Assembly: GCF_005049105.1 (NCBI RefSeq)
Contig: NZ_SUKA01000001.1
Span: forward strand, 620,001 to 684,000
Direction: 5' to 3'
From: Sphingobacterium alkalisoli
GTDB taxonomy: Bacteria; Bacteroidota; Bacteroidia; Sphingobacteriales; Sphingobacteriaceae
Length of the DNA stretch: 64,000 bases
Below, one piece after another: positions 36,054 through 45,712 of the stretch. The first letter of the stretch is position 1. Each line of letters begins with the position of its first letter. A model generated the notes under the pieces. It had not been told where the DNA came from and searched no databases. It saw only the letters and a list, made by a program, of their open reading frames with translations. A program made the translations under genes and the position numbers.

Positions 36054-36638
36054 TTAGTTAACGCATTTAATGAAATAAACAACTTTAGTACTCCCTTCGG
36101 CGGGTAGCTTGTCCAGGAGTTTCGAAAATTTCCCTTTGCTAAGCGTGCTTGTTATTTTTCCTATTTCTTGACCATACTTATTTGTTACGTCCTCGTCAGA
36201 GATATTAGGATTTATTTTTAAAAAGGCCTGTTTCGAAGACTTCTTTTGATCAAAAAAACCTTCATCAATTAATTGATGAAGTTCTTTTGAAGACCATGTA
36301 CGTTCTTTTGGCTGATTTGCTCTCTCTTCTTTTGTTTTGTTTCTTGCGTCTAAACAAACCTCCACAAAAGATTGTAGATCGTCCGGCATTTGAACAAGAT
36401 CTGGTATTCGTTCATTAGGATTGGCCAAATAATAATATTTTACACCAAATCCGGCGGCCAAAAACTCCATCTTTTTAATAGTTATGCTGTTGGTTCCTAG
36501 TTCATAATTAGCTAATTGAGATTGCTTCATCCCGAAGAAGTTCGCGGTCTCAATTTGATCTAACCCTGTCTTCTCCCGATAAAGTTTTAATTGTAAGCCG
36601 AATTCCTTTGGTGCTGGAAGTATAGTTTTAGTAGTCAA
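36054..36638 (-). CDS. XRE-family helix-turn-helix transcriptional regulator
   Basis: The 194-residue protein has an N-terminal Cro/C1-type helix-turn-helix at about residues 12-65 (FGLQLKLYREKTGLDQIETA, FFGMKQSQLANYELGTNSIT). The rest is charged and helical, with DEDVTNKYGQEIGKITS. It is probably a cytoplasmic DNA-binding repressor. It is not next to an evident toxin or phage gene, and its targets are unknown. The upstream region is AT-rich, as expected for a self-controlled promoter. Confidence 0.8.
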   Translation of the reverse strand: MTTKTILPAPKEFGLQLKLYREKTGLDQIETANFFGMKQSQLANYELGTNSITIKKMEFLAAGFGVKYYYLANPNERIPDLVQMPDDLQSFVEVCLDARNKTKEERANQPKERTWSSKELHQLIDEGFFDQKKSSKQAFLKINPNISDEDVTNKYGQEIGKITSTLSKGKFSKLLDKLPAEGSTKVVYFIKCVN

Positions 36639-37254
36639 AGTTGTAAATATTAAAATTCTATATATTATATTTTGTATTTAGAATTTTATCTATATCTTTG
36701 TTCTATGTTGATGTTAATAAAAAACTAATATGAGATAAAGAATAAAACTCAATAATAAACTTGGTATAGGTATATACATAAAGGTCTCGTCAATCAAAAC
36801 TCCCACACAAGAGCGAGGCAGCAGGTGTTATGCCCAATTCATTCAAATGACTATCTTTGTCTTTTGTTATGGATAGGGTACTGCTGTAGATCTGCTTCTT
36901 GTGTGGGGACTCAGGATTGGCAGGGAGGTAGTGCCCAATCTATAACACATAATCCTCCATTAGATCTTGATGTCTCCTATTACCGTAAACTTAACGGTAA
37001 AAATGCAAAAAAAAGCTGAACATTTACAGATTAACCTGATTTCTCCGCCGGAATAGCTCACGCGGGAAAAGCCAATATGGCCAGATTCTAGAATGCGTAT
37101 ATGACACTGATATTAACCTGAAAGACCGCTGAATCGCATTCGGATTTCAAATTAAATTATTTTTTAAACTGCAAAGGTTGAGTAGGAGTTAGATAGAAGG
37201 AGATAGGGGTTAGGTGTAGCTTGCTCGCAACCTTTGCATTAAGCAATTAAAAGA
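36639..37254. other. Intergenic region upstream of the repeat-bearing TlpA locus
   Basis: About 616 bp with no gene I can support. A 65-codon ORF at 36825-37019 ends DVSYYRKLNGKNAKKS and has no recognisable features. A possible promoter is at 36671-36700. Bases 37160-37230 hold G-rich short repeats (GGAGATAGGGGTTAGG). Confidence 0.4.
36671..36700 (+). promoter_or_regulatory. Candidate Bacteroidetes-type promoter
   Basis: TTTG at 36671-36674 and TATCTTTG at 36693-36700 match the -33 TTTG and -7 TAnnTTTG elements, separated by 18 bp (usual about 19-21). It points toward the TlpA-SusC-SusD operon, with a long leader through the repeat array. No experimental support is implied. Confidence 0.3.
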
Positions 37255-37414
37255 ATGCGAAAATTACGCAAAGGGGAGAGGTATGCCCTTTTCTCAAACA
37301 CAAAAGACAATCCATTAGAAGGACAAGAATCCTTTAATATTAAAGAAGTCCCGAATACTCGCCGGTTAAAAGAGAGCTTGGTAACAAAATTGAACGGGAA
37401 AAAGGAGCTGGAAC

Positions 37415-37858
37415 GCAAACACAAACGTGGCATTTGCAAACCTAAATACGGCGTTAGCAATTGCGTTAGCCGTACTTACAATCCCAAAAGCGGCATTCGC
37501 AAATACGAGTGCGGCATTTACGAACCCAAATACACCGTTAGCAATTGCGTTAGCCGCACTCGCAATCCTAAAAGCGGCATACGCAAACACGAGTGCGATA
37601 TTTACGAACCTAAATACGCCATTAGCAATTGCGTTTGCCGCACTCGCAATCCCAAAAGCGGCATAAGCAATCCCAAAAGCGGCATAAGCAAACACAAGTG
37701 CGGCATTTGCGAACCCAAATACACCGTTAGCAATTGCGTTAGCCGTACTCGCAATCCTAAAAGCGGCATAAGCAAACACAAGTGCGGCATTTGCAAACTT
37801 AAATACGCCGTTAGCAATTGCGTTAGCCACACTTGCAAACGCGTTAGCCGCATATGCA
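37415..37858 (+). repeat. Higher-order tandem repeat: five 84-bp units, each built of four 21-bp subunits
   Basis: The marker TTAGCAATTGCG recurs at 37454, 37538, 37622, 37727 and 37811. The spacing is 84 bp except for one interval of 105 bp, caused by an extra 21-bp copy near 37660-37680. Each 84-bp unit splits into four 21-bp subunits resembling GCNGYnnnnGCAAnnnnnAA. All three strand-frame readings stay open: forward (KCGICEPKYTVSNCVSRTRN), forward +2 (Ala-rich), and reverse (FANAALVFAYAAFGIAS). The true role of the array is unclear. Confidence 0.9.
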
Positions 37859-38340
37859 GTTGGAACAGCGTGGTTAGCAATTACAAAAGCAGCATATGGG
37901 TTTTCAAAAACGTGGCTTGCAAACCAAAGTGCCGCAAAAGCAAACACAAACACGGCATTTGCGAACACGTTAGCAGCATTCGCAATTGCGAGTTGCGAAA
38001 AAGCAAACGTGAGCCGCGCATACGCAACCGCGAAAATGCCATATTATCTGTTGCACCTGCTCTGTCCGTTTCCCAGTCAATTTCGCCCTTTATTCGCCCC
38101 ATTTCCTACATTTCTTGGGGCCGGCTTCGATTGGACTTCGGGCGTGCCATGTTCCTGACCGAAGCGGGCCCGAAGCCGGAAGATTACCAGCAGCAGAAAA
38201 TGCAGAAGACAAGTAAAAGAAGGGTAGAAGAAAGGCAAAAGAAAGTTAGAACAACGTGCGTAAAAAATGCTGTTGACCTACGGTCGCTATACCAAAAAGC
38301 TACTGTTAGTATACGGGTTACTTATCAAAAGTATACCCTA

Positions 38341-38373
38341 GACTTACTAAAGACTTACCAAAGACTTACTAAA
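38341..38373 (+). repeat. Three 11-bp direct repeats
   Basis: GACTTACTAAA, GACTTACCAAA and GACTTACTAAA follow one another exactly. They sit in the open reading frame upstream of the TlpA signal peptide, in a stretch of tyrosine/lysine repeats (YQKATVSIRVTYQKYTLDLL). Confidence 0.8.
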
Positions 38374-38490
38374 AAGCTACCAATCCGATACCAGGAAGTC
38401 GGTAACAAGCTAGTGGCTCTGTACCGGAATGCCTCTGATAATTTACATGCATTTGGTAGCTTAACGGTAGCCTCATTGCGACGCAACGGA

Positions 38491-39369
38491 ATGTTGTTAA
38501 GCAAGGGGTCAGCAATCTTCAGTACATTCCTATTGTATTTTGTTGTGTTGTTTAGTGATGCCCAGGCGCAGTCCGCTGGAGAGCGAGCTGCCGACGGGTC
38601 ACCAACTGAATATCAAGGTCGTGTCCTCTCGGATGCAGCCTTTACACCGATAGAAGGAGCAAAGATTGAACGGTTAGCGAATAAGACTAGAGAACTGGTC
38701 TTTTCGGATACCGCGGGCTATTTTGTGATACCCCCGCACTGGGGCGATGATAGCATCCGTGTCAGTTTCCACAGTTTTGGTGCGGTAACGAAGGCCTTAT
38801 ACGACGGGAAACTGATCCGGGGAAAGTCAACTGTTTTCCTTAAGAAGGATACCTCGTTCATAGGTAAGCCATTCTTGGGTGATAGTATTCCGGACAGTAT
38901 CTGGGATCTTCCATTGCAGGTCGTTAATGAAAAGAGCGGACGCCGGATCGTCACGTTGAGGGAATATCAGCACAAAGATCTCATTGTTCTCGATTTTTGG
39001 GCAACCTGGTGCTCTCCCTGTGTAAAGGCGCTTGACCACTTGAACGAGCTACAACAGGACTACGGACAACAATTAATGGTGTTACCGGTTCATAACAGCA
39101 ACCATACAACTGTAGCAGCTTTTATTAAAAACCGTGGCTGGGATATGCCCTGCGTGGTGGGCGAAAATTACTTTATCCTCCAGTCTCATTTCTTCAAACG
39201 TCCTGTAGTTGGTAATCCCATATTTATATATAAGGGCAGGTATCTGGCCTGTCCCAGTGTACGTGGCTATGACGATGCTGCGATACGAGGAATTTTAGAA
39301 GGTAGACCTGTAGATATCGTAAATAGATTTGAAGCTACACATATGGAAGGATTGGAGGGGAGAAGATGA
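38491..39369 (+). CDS. Exported TlpA-like thioredoxin-fold protein
   Basis: From ATG 38491 the 292-residue product has a signal peptide (STFLLYFVVLFSDAQAQ), a carboxypeptidase-regulatory-like domain (YQGRVLSDAAFTPIEGAKIE) and a thioredoxin fold with FWATWCSPCVK, active-site Cys174 and Cys177. It should reduce or isomerise disulfides in the periplasm. The reading frame is open for 412 further codons back to 37255, through the tandem repeats, but the signal peptide argues for this start. The stop overlaps the next ATG (ATGA). Such TlpA genes often precede RagA/RagB pairs in this group. Confidence 0.82.
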   Translation: MLLSKGSAIFSTFLLYFVVLFSDAQAQSAGERAADGSPTEYQGRVLSDAAFTPIEGAKIERLANKTRELVFSDTAGYFVIPPHWGDDSIRVSFHSFGAVTKALYDGKLIRGKSTVFLKKDTSFIGKPFLGDSIPDSIWDLPLQVVNEKSGRRIVTLREYQHKDLIVLDFWATWCSPCVKALDHLNELQQDYGQQLMVLPVHNSNHTTVAAFIKNRGWDMPCVVGENYFILQSHFFKRPVVGNPIFIYKGRYLACPSVRGYDDAAIRGILEGRPVDIVNRFEATHMEGLEGRR

Positions 39370-42300
39370 AACATTTAATTCTTTTTTTCTTATTCCTTTT
39401 AGTACTTTTTCGGGTTGGATCGGGGCAGACCCTCACCGGAACTGTAAAAGATGCCGCCACAGGGGATCTCTTACAAAATGCTACGCTTTCCCTGATAAAA
39501 TCTGGCCGTACTACGTTTACTGATAAGCAAGGTCAATTTGCCCTAATCCTAACAGCGGACGATTCTTTAAAAGTATCACACATCGGATTTATTGATACCA
39601 CTATTGCAGTTAAACCAAATGCAAAGATGGGAACCATGGTGCTTTTACATAAAGAAGGGAACATGTTGGAAGAGGTACAGATAAATACAGGCTATTACAC
39701 CTTAGATAAGGAAAGAGCGACAGGTTCGTACGTGCATGTAGATAATAAACTGTTCAATAGAGCGATGGGAGGAAATGTCCTGCAACGTATGGAAGGCTTA
39801 CTGCCGGGCGTACAGTTTGTAAACCCGGAGGGTACTTCTGCATCGGACATCCGCGTGAGGGGGATAAGTACCATCGAATCGGATGAAACACCTTTGATTA
39901 TTTTGGACAACTTTCCCTATGAAGGTAGTATAGATAATATCGACCCAAATGATGTGGAGAGTATAACAGTACTCAAAGATGCGTCGGCAGCTTCTATATG
40001 GGGGGCACGCGCAGGAAACGGGGTGATTGTCATCAGTTCGAAAAAAGGTGGCAAGAACGAACGAATGCGGCTCGACTTTACGGTCAATAAGCGGCTGTCC
40101 CAGGTTCCGGATTTAACGTACGGTACCGCTTGGTTGCCCAGCTCCTTAGTGATGGACATTGAAAAAGAAAGGTATGACAAAGGACTATTTACCTTTGGAA
40201 ACCATATAGCGGTCCCGTTATATGTAGATTACCTGAACATGTTGGAGGAGGGTCTGATAGACGAGGCCGAATTGGAGAAAAGACGTAACATAATGTCCGT
40301 TACCGATACCAGAAGGGAGGCAATGACGCACCTTTACCGTCCGGGAATTTTGGATCAATACAATTTACGCATGAACGGTGGGAGCGCGAGGTCCAGTTAT
40401 CTATTCACCACCTCGTATCAAAGCGATCGGCAGGATGTGGTTGGTAATCATAGTAACCGCTTCAATGCCCGTCTACAAAATAATTTTACAGTATTTCCCT
40501 GGTTAGACCTGATGGTGGATGCCGCCTTTGTAAATCAAAATGCTGAACGCAACGGTTTGGAATATAACGACCTTGCTATATTGCAGGGCGGAACGTCGAT
40601 GGTATCTCCATATCTTCAGTTACGTAATGAACATGGTGATCTGATGTCGATCCCAAAAGACTTTAGGTATGCATATACCCTGTACGCCGCAAACGAGGGA
40701 TTGCTTGACTGGACCTATAGTCCTCTAGAGGATCGGGGTAAGGTGATTAATAAATCCTTTTCTAAAGAACTAAGAACAGGTATCGGACTTGACTTTAAGC
40801 TGTATAAAGATCTGAAATTAAGCATGCTATATCAGGGCATTTTAGGAAATAGCGGAGGTGAGACGCTGAGCGATAAAGACAGCTATTACGTACGTAGTCT
40901 CGTCAATTCTTTCACGCAGTCCAATGGAACACGGATCATTCCCCACAACAGTATTTTCCGTACATCGAGTCCGCAAGAACGCTTATCTCACTACGGACGG
41001 ATACAGGCGAACTACTCAAAAAAATGGACATATACTGAATTGACTACGTTAGGAGGGGCCGAAATTAGGCATGCCCAGACGGAGATGCTGCCGTCTTCGG
41101 TGCTCTATAATTACGACAGTGAGTACTGGACGGGCAGCGCACAATATAATTTCAACCAGAGCTATGCAACGCGTCCTACAGGAACGGTATTTCAACGAAT
41201 ACCAAGTGCTTCACAATTGCACAGGCAGTACATAAATCGAGATCTTTCGTATTATTTCAATGGTAGTTATCGTGTGCTGGACAAATATACCCTTACGTCT
41301 AGTCTCCGTTGGGACGGCAGTAATCTCTTTGGTGTAAAAGCAAATCAAAAAGGGGTGCCACTCTGGTCTATAGGAGGGATGTGGGATATGAACAGGGAAA
41401 AGTTTATGTCGAAGGTCGACTTTGTCGATTCGTGGAAATGGAGGTTAACGTATGGTGTAGCAGGTAACGTCAACAAAACGATCACCCACTATCCGACCAT
41501 ATCACACGGACAGTCTTTGATAAACCTTGCTATGGCGTCACTGAACTCGATCGGAAATCCGTCGCTTAGATGGGAAAAGGTCAGCACAGTGAATATGGGC
41601 ACGGATCTGTCATTTTTGAACGGCAGAATAAAGACCAATCTTGATTATTACGTTAAGAATGGAAGAGATCTGATCGGTGATACATTTTTAGACCCGACTA
41701 CCGGGGTAAATGGTGCCTATAAAATAAACTATGCGGATATACGGACGAAAGGGATGGATTTAAATATAAGTACCAGAAACATCGATCGTAAATTTTTATG
41801 GTCTACAAATGTTATGGTCAGTTATTCGAGTAACCGGGTGATGAACTTTTACGATCAAGGTAACCTGGCACTGTATCATTATTTTTATCCAGCTCCGCCA
41901 CCCCGAACCGGAATTTCCCGCGATGTTATTTACAGTATTCCTTGGAATGGCTTAAATAGCGATGGTCTGCCTGTTTTGGAGTACAACGGTGAGGCCGTTA
42001 CAGATTATAATGTTTATTATAACCAGCAGCTTACCCGCGAAGATTTGAAAAATGCTGGTGTCAGTGTACCGACATGGTACGGCTCGCTGATGAATACATT
42101 TAGGTTTGAAAAGCTTGAAGTCAGTTTTCTGTTATCGTGGAAAGCAGGTTACGTGGTACGTAGGAAATCAATGGAGCCTGATGGTGAATTCTATGCACGA
42201 TATCACAGCGATTATTTTGATAGATGGCAACAACCCGGCGATGAGCTGACAACCGCTGTCCCCCGGAAAATCGAGGTCGGAGAAATGCCGGCTACGAATG

Positions 42301-42572
42301 CAGCTGCTATATCCAATATTTACGGTAACTCCGAGGTGTTGGTACGCGAAGGGACACACTTACGATTACAGGATGTCAGTTTTAATTATCAGTTACCGCT
42401 AAAATGGAGTCAAAAAATTAGATCGAGGGACTTGGCAATCTACGGCTATGTTCGTAACCTCGGACTCATCTGGAAAAAAGATGCCGGTCTCGGTAATGAG
42501 GATCCAGATTTTATCAATCGGATGTACACCAATCCATTGAGCTTCTCCTTCGGAGCTCGGATCGGGTTTTAA
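39366..42572 (+). CDS. SusC/RagA-type TonB-dependent receptor (TlpA-linked type)
   Basis: The 1068-residue protein has a signal peptide (LFRVGSGQ), a carboxypeptidase-regulatory-like domain (LTGTVKDAATGDLLQNATLS), the RagA-like linker INTGYYTLDKERATGSYV, a plug (IRVRGISTIESDETPLIILD, SITVLKDASAASIWGARAG) and a beta-barrel ending FSFGARIGF. It should import a large nutrient with the following RagB-like lipoprotein. The 4-bp overlap with the TlpA-like gene implies co-translation. Substrate unknown. RagAB complexes of this type often import peptides, so peptide uptake is an alternative to glycans. Confidence 0.92.
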   Translation: MKHLILFFLFLLVLFRVGSGQTLTGTVKDAATGDLLQNATLSLIKSGRTTFTDKQGQFALILTADDSLKVSHIGFIDTTIAVKPNAKMGTMVLLHKEGNMLEEVQINTGYYTLDKERATGSYVHVDNKLFNRAMGGNVLQRMEGLLPGVQFVNPEGTSASDIRVRGISTIESDETPLIILDNFPYEGSIDNIDPNDVESITVLKDASAASIWGARAGNGVIVISSKKGGKNERMRLDFTVNKRLSQVPDLTYGTAWLPSSLVMDIEKERYDKGLFTFGNHIAVPLYVDYLNMLEEGLIDEAELEKRRNIMSVTDTRREAMTHLYRPGILDQYNLRMNGGSARSSYLFTTSYQSDRQDVVGNHSNRFNARLQNNFTVFPWLDLMVDAAFVNQNAERNGLEYNDLAILQGGTSMVSPYLQLRNEHGDLMSIPKDFRYAYTLYAANEGLLDWTYSPLEDRGKVINKSFSKELRTGIGLDFKLYKDLKLSMLYQGILGNSGGETLSDKDSYYVRSLVNSFTQSNGTRIIPHNSIFRTSSPQERLSHYGRIQANYSKKWTYTELTTLGGAEIRHAQTEMLPSSVLYNYDSEYWTGSAQYNFNQSYATRPTGTVFQRIPSASQLHRQYINRDLSYYFNGSYRVLDKYTLTSSLRWDGSNLFGVKANQKGVPLWSIGGMWDMNREKFMSKVDFVDSWKWRLTYGVAGNVNKTITHYPTISHGQSLINLAMASLNSIGNPSLRWEKVSTVNMGTDLSFLNGRIKTNLDYYVKNGRDLIGDTFLDPTTGVNGAYKINYADIRTKGMDLNISTRNIDRKFLWSTNVMVSYSSNRVMNFYDQGNLALYHYFYPAPPPRTGISRDVIYSIPWNGLNSDGLPVLEYNGEAVTDYNVYYNQQLTREDLKNAGVSVPTWYGSLMNTFRFEKLEVSFLLSWKAGYVVRRKSMEPDGEFYARYHSDYFDRWQQPGDELTTAVPRKIEVGEMPATNAAAISNIYGNSEVLVREGTHLRLQDVSFNYQLPLKWSQKIRSRDLAIYGYVRNLGLIWKKDAGLGNEDPDFINRMYTNPLSFSFGARIGF

Positions 42573-42608
42573 CAGAAAGGTTTTTAGTAAAAGATAAGTT
42601 GTTTACAT

Positions 42609-43970
42609 ATGAAATGTTTGGTAATAACACTATATACAATATCCATTTTCTTGATCAGTTGTCAGGAAGATTTTCTAGACGTAAAATCAGATAGAAGCAT
42701 AGGGACAATGCGCTCTTTAGATGATTATCAGGCGCTGATGGACAACTCAACGGCCAAAATGAATTCAAATGCCGCACATGTGCTCGGACTGATCGGCTCC
42801 GATGAATATTATCTCACTACAGCCGTATGGGAGGCGCTCACTAACATTCCGCGGAAAGAAGCATACCTGTGGAATCTTAATTATTATAAAGGATCGGACG
42901 GCGATGACTGGAACGATGCCTATTCAAGGATACTGCACACCAATTTGGTACTGGATAATATAGATTCCTTTGATGCCTCAGAAAAAGCAGGCGAAAAATG
43001 GAAAAATGTGAAGGGCTCGGCTTTGTTTTTCCGCGCTTTGAATTTTTACCAGCTCGCTCAGGTGTTCTGTAAACCGTTTTCGGCAGATACAGATGATCCA
43101 TTGGGATTACCGCTGCGGCTGGAAGCGGATATTACCCTACGAAGTAAAAGAAATAGCGTGAAGGAGACATATGCTCGTGTCATACAGGATCTGAAGGAAT
43201 CCGCAGATCTATTGCCTGTTACACCGCTGGCGAAGATGCGGCCATCAAAGCCTGCTGCCTATGCGCTGTTGGCACGAGTGTCCCTATTGATGAGAGATTA
43301 TCAATCTGCATTAACATACGCAGACCTGGCGTTGTCTTATTCAGACGAGTTGATTGATTATAATACATTGAATACCGCAAAGCCCTTTGAAGCGGATTAT
43401 GGACAGAGTAATCCAGAGGTGCTGTTCTTTTGTTATGCGCCCGCTGTTAATTTGTTGGGTAGAGCCAGGATGCACATTGATCCTGAGCTATATGATCTAT
43501 ATGAAGAAGCCGATCTCCGTAAAGTAGTTTTTTATGACAAGGGAAGTATCAATAATATCTTTTTTAAAGGATCTTATCACGGATCAACGCCGTTTTTTGT
43601 AGGCCTGAGCACGTCGGAACTCTATTTGATCCGGTCGGAAACATATGTTCGGCTAAACCAGATGGATCAGGGTCTCGCAGATTTAAATGTATTGCGAAGT
43701 AAACGGTTTGAGACCGGATCTTACATCCCTTTGCTGATAGACGAGCCATCTTCGCTATTGTACGAGATTATCACGGAACGGCGGCGGGAGCTTGCTTTTC
43801 GAGGCCTCCGATGGGAAGACCTAAGAAGGTTAAACCAAGAACCAGCATTTGCAAGAACGGTTTCAAAAGAGGTAAACGGGACAACTTATGAACTGCTCCC
43901 CAATTCAGGGAAGTATGTCTGGCGGATTCCGGACGATGTTATTGAGTTGTCAGGAATTGAACAAAATTGA
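42609..43970 (+). CDS. RagB/SusD-family nutrient-binding lipoprotein
   Basis: The 453-residue protein has lipobox FLISC (Cys18) followed by QEDFLDVKSDRSIG. It has SusD blocks (KGSALFFRALNFYQLAQVF, PAAYALLARVSLLMRDYQSA) and the terminal ITERRRELAFRGLRWEDLRR. It starts 36 bp after the receptor and should be its lipoprotein lid. No anchoring anomaly is seen. A hairpin follows 19 bp after the stop. Confidence 0.92.
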   Translation: MKCLVITLYTISIFLISCQEDFLDVKSDRSIGTMRSLDDYQALMDNSTAKMNSNAAHVLGLIGSDEYYLTTAVWEALTNIPRKEAYLWNLNYYKGSDGDDWNDAYSRILHTNLVLDNIDSFDASEKAGEKWKNVKGSALFFRALNFYQLAQVFCKPFSADTDDPLGLPLRLEADITLRSKRNSVKETYARVIQDLKESADLLPVTPLAKMRPSKPAAYALLARVSLLMRDYQSALTYADLALSYSDELIDYNTLNTAKPFEADYGQSNPEVLFFCYAPAVNLLGRARMHIDPELYDLYEEADLRKVVFYDKGSINNIFFKGSYHGSTPFFVGLSTSELYLIRSETYVRLNQMDQGLADLNVLRSKRFETGSYIPLLIDEPSSLLYEIITERRRELAFRGLRWEDLRRLNQEPAFARTVSKEVNGTTYELLPNSGKYVWRIPDDVIELSGIEQN

Positions 43971-43988
43971 CTTATTGTTAGAGAATAT

Positions 43989-44014
43989 AGCCAACCTGCT
44001 TACGCGGGCTGGCT
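43989..44014 (+). terminator. Hairpin between convergent genes
   Basis: AGCCAACCTGC and GCGGGCTGGCT around TTAC form an 11-bp stem with one mismatch and one G-U pair. It lies between the susD stop and the end of the convergent DUF6520-like gene. The T-run is weak on both strands, so termination is likely but unproven. Confidence 0.45.
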
Positions 44015-44038
44015 ACATCCTTAAAACACCCTAGTTAT

Positions 44039-44419
44039 TTACTCTTCTTCTTGTCTTGCATAGCCATCCGAAGATTGGCTCATATCCAATGCACCATTGT
44101 AGGTAGATGGATTTGTTGCATCACTGACCGATAGCCCTGCTGGAGTTGCGGCTCCGGAGAAATTCGTCAGATTTAAATGAACTTGACAAGGAGGTGTTTC
44201 CTCAGACTCGAGGTTACAGTTTTCTTCATTGGGAGCAGTTTCGCTCTCAAATCCTCCTATTATCTGCTGAGATTTGTCATCTGGTGCAGACGGATTGACT
44301 GATATTTGATACCAACCACTTTGCGGTTGAGTAAATTTCTCTGCAACTTTAAATGCCGAGAATCCTAATATTACAGCTACGGCCACTATGGCTGTTATGT
44401 AGCTTTTTAAACTTTCCAT
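44039..44419 (-). CDS. Small exported DUF6520-like protein
   Basis: From the second Met (44419) the product is 126 residues: MESLKSYITAIVAVAVILGF, then SAFKVAEK, GWYQISV, and paired cysteines (NCNLESEETPPC). A longer reading from 44452 adds 11 residues ahead of the hydrophobic segment. The N-terminal helix plus a short Cys pair matches DUF6520 proteins of Bacteroidetes. These are small secreted proteins of unknown role, often next to MauE-like membrane genes, as here. Confidence 0.65.
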   Translation of the reverse strand: MESLKSYITAIVAVAVILGFSAFKVAEKFTQPQSGWYQISVNPSAPDDKSQQIIGGFESETAPNEENCNLESEETPPCQVHLNLTNFSGAATPAGLSVSDATNPSTYNGALDMSQSSDGYARQEEE

Positions 44420-44528
44420 ATTACTGGTTTTGAGTAACAGCTGATCTCCCATCGTTCTTTAACGGGGTGGAGTGATCACTAAAGCCCCGGATATACTTTT
44501 TACGGGGTATATCAGCACGTATCATAAT

Positions 44529-45182
44529 TTATTCCCATACCGGCCTGCCCGGGAAGGGAGCAAACTTTCTTGGAAACCTTTTATGAACGACTAAAACAAT
44601 ATGGTAGACCGGTATCGAGACTAACAATAGGAAGGTGCAAAACAGCTTGATGGATTTTTTATAGCGTATAGCTGTATCGATTGGGTTGGTTGGGCCACTC
44701 AAGTACCAACCGAGGGTCGATAGCCCCAATAACACTATATTCACCAGCAGGTGCCATTCCCATGATAGTCCAGAAAATACCGAAGCGCATCCACAGGGCT
44801 TTTTGGCGTAAAGACCGGCTACACCTAAAGCGATGTATATGGTAAAGATCAATAGGAGTAGGGCGGAAAGGAGGTAGGGATTAAAAACCACGTCATTGCG
44901 ACGAGCGAAGCGAGGAAGCAATCTTTGTTTATTTAAAAGATCGCGTCGGTCATCCTTTCCTCGCGATGACGACGCGAATACAAACAATAACGCTATTCCC
45001 AGTTCGAACAGAGGAAGACTCCAATACAGTATATCTGCCCACCAATTCGGAAAGGGTTGGCGTAGTAATGAAATGTGGAAAGCTTTTAGTCCCCACAATT
45101 TATCCAGTGCAACGTACAGCCAAAAGATCATCAGAAAAATCTGCAGGCTGTAACCAATTATATGTCTTTTTCTTGTTTTCAT
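44529..45182 (-). CDS. MauE/DoxX-like redox-associated membrane protein carrying an in-frame palindrome
   Basis: The 217-residue protein has four or more membrane segments (IFLMIFWLYVALDKLWG, LLSALLLLIFTIYIALGVAG) and KKPCGCASVFSGLSW, a Cys pair as in MauE-type proteins that supply reducing power to periplasmic proteins. Between the second and third segments it holds about 28 extra residues (SSSRGKDDRRDLLNKQRLLP then RFARRNDV) encoded by an 84-bp REP-like palindrome. The family usually has a short loop there. The insert would face one side of the membrane and probably leaves the protein intact. Confidence 0.78.
   Translation of the reverse strand: MKTRKRHIIGYSLQIFLMIFWLYVALDKLWGLKAFHISLLRQPFPNWWADILYWSLPLFELGIALLFVFASSSRGKDDRRDLLNKQRLLPRFARRNDVVFNPYLLSALLLLIFTIYIALGVAGLYAKKPCGCASVFSGLSWEWHLLVNIVLLGLSTLGWYLSGPTNPIDTAIRYKKSIKLFCTFLLLVSIPVYHIVLVVHKRFPRKFAPFPGRPVWE
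44890..44973 (+). repeat. REP-like palindromic element inside the MauE-like gene
   Basis: The element begins CGTCATTGCGACGAGCGAAG and ends TCCTCGCGATGACG. Outer arms CGTCATTGCGA and TCGCGATGACG are complementary with one mismatch, and inner parts match loosely. The CGTCATTGCGAnGAGCGAAGCG pattern is typical of bacterial repetitive palindromes. Its 84 bp equal 28 codons, so the gene's frame survives the insertion. Confidence 0.75.
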
Positions 45183-45712
45183 TGTTGCTATATCTTTATT
45201 TCTAGATACGGTTACTTAATTAGTACCGATTGTCTAAAACAAAGGTATAGCGCATCTTATCTCGCGAACTGATAGGAAGCGATTTGCTGAACTGATAGGT
45301 TTTAGGAAGTTAAAGAGAAAGGCGTGTCAGTATCCCTCGTCGCTGTATTCGGTTTTGATTGAAATGATGGCTGTAGATTTTTAATCGATCTTTACATCAG
45401 ATAGCTGATTTCAATAAGGAGAGAAAGAAGTCGGACGGCTGTTACAAAAAGTGGTCTTATGAATAAATACGTTTTTAGTCAATTTGCGGATAAAAAATAA
45501 AAAGAAGCATAATCACGCTGCTAAATGCGAATTCTAAGCAGTTGTAATTTGTAATTATTCCAAATTTTCCATTAATTTTAAATAATCTTGCAAAATAATG
45601 CATGATTATTTTTTTTTCTGTAGTATTGTAAGCGCTAAGCTTATGATAAATCCAGTTATTTCGAGTGTAACAGTACAAATAATTATTTTTTAACAAACAA
45701 ACTATCAAACGT
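45183..45712. other. Divergent intergenic region
   Basis: About 530 bp upstream of both the MauE-like gene and a SusC. The last 200 bp are AT-rich and should contain the SusC promoter. I see no convincing TTTG/TAnnTTTG pair and no credible ORF. An antisense 140-codon ORF overlapping the SusC start is a shadow. Confidence 0.4.

Noticed and set aside
37366-37968. Minus-strand ORF of 200 codons with FANAALVFAYAAF-type repeats, resembling a membrane protein
   Set aside because: It is the mirror reading of the 84-bp repeat array. It has no conserved domain and no distinct start, and the openness follows from the repeat composition.
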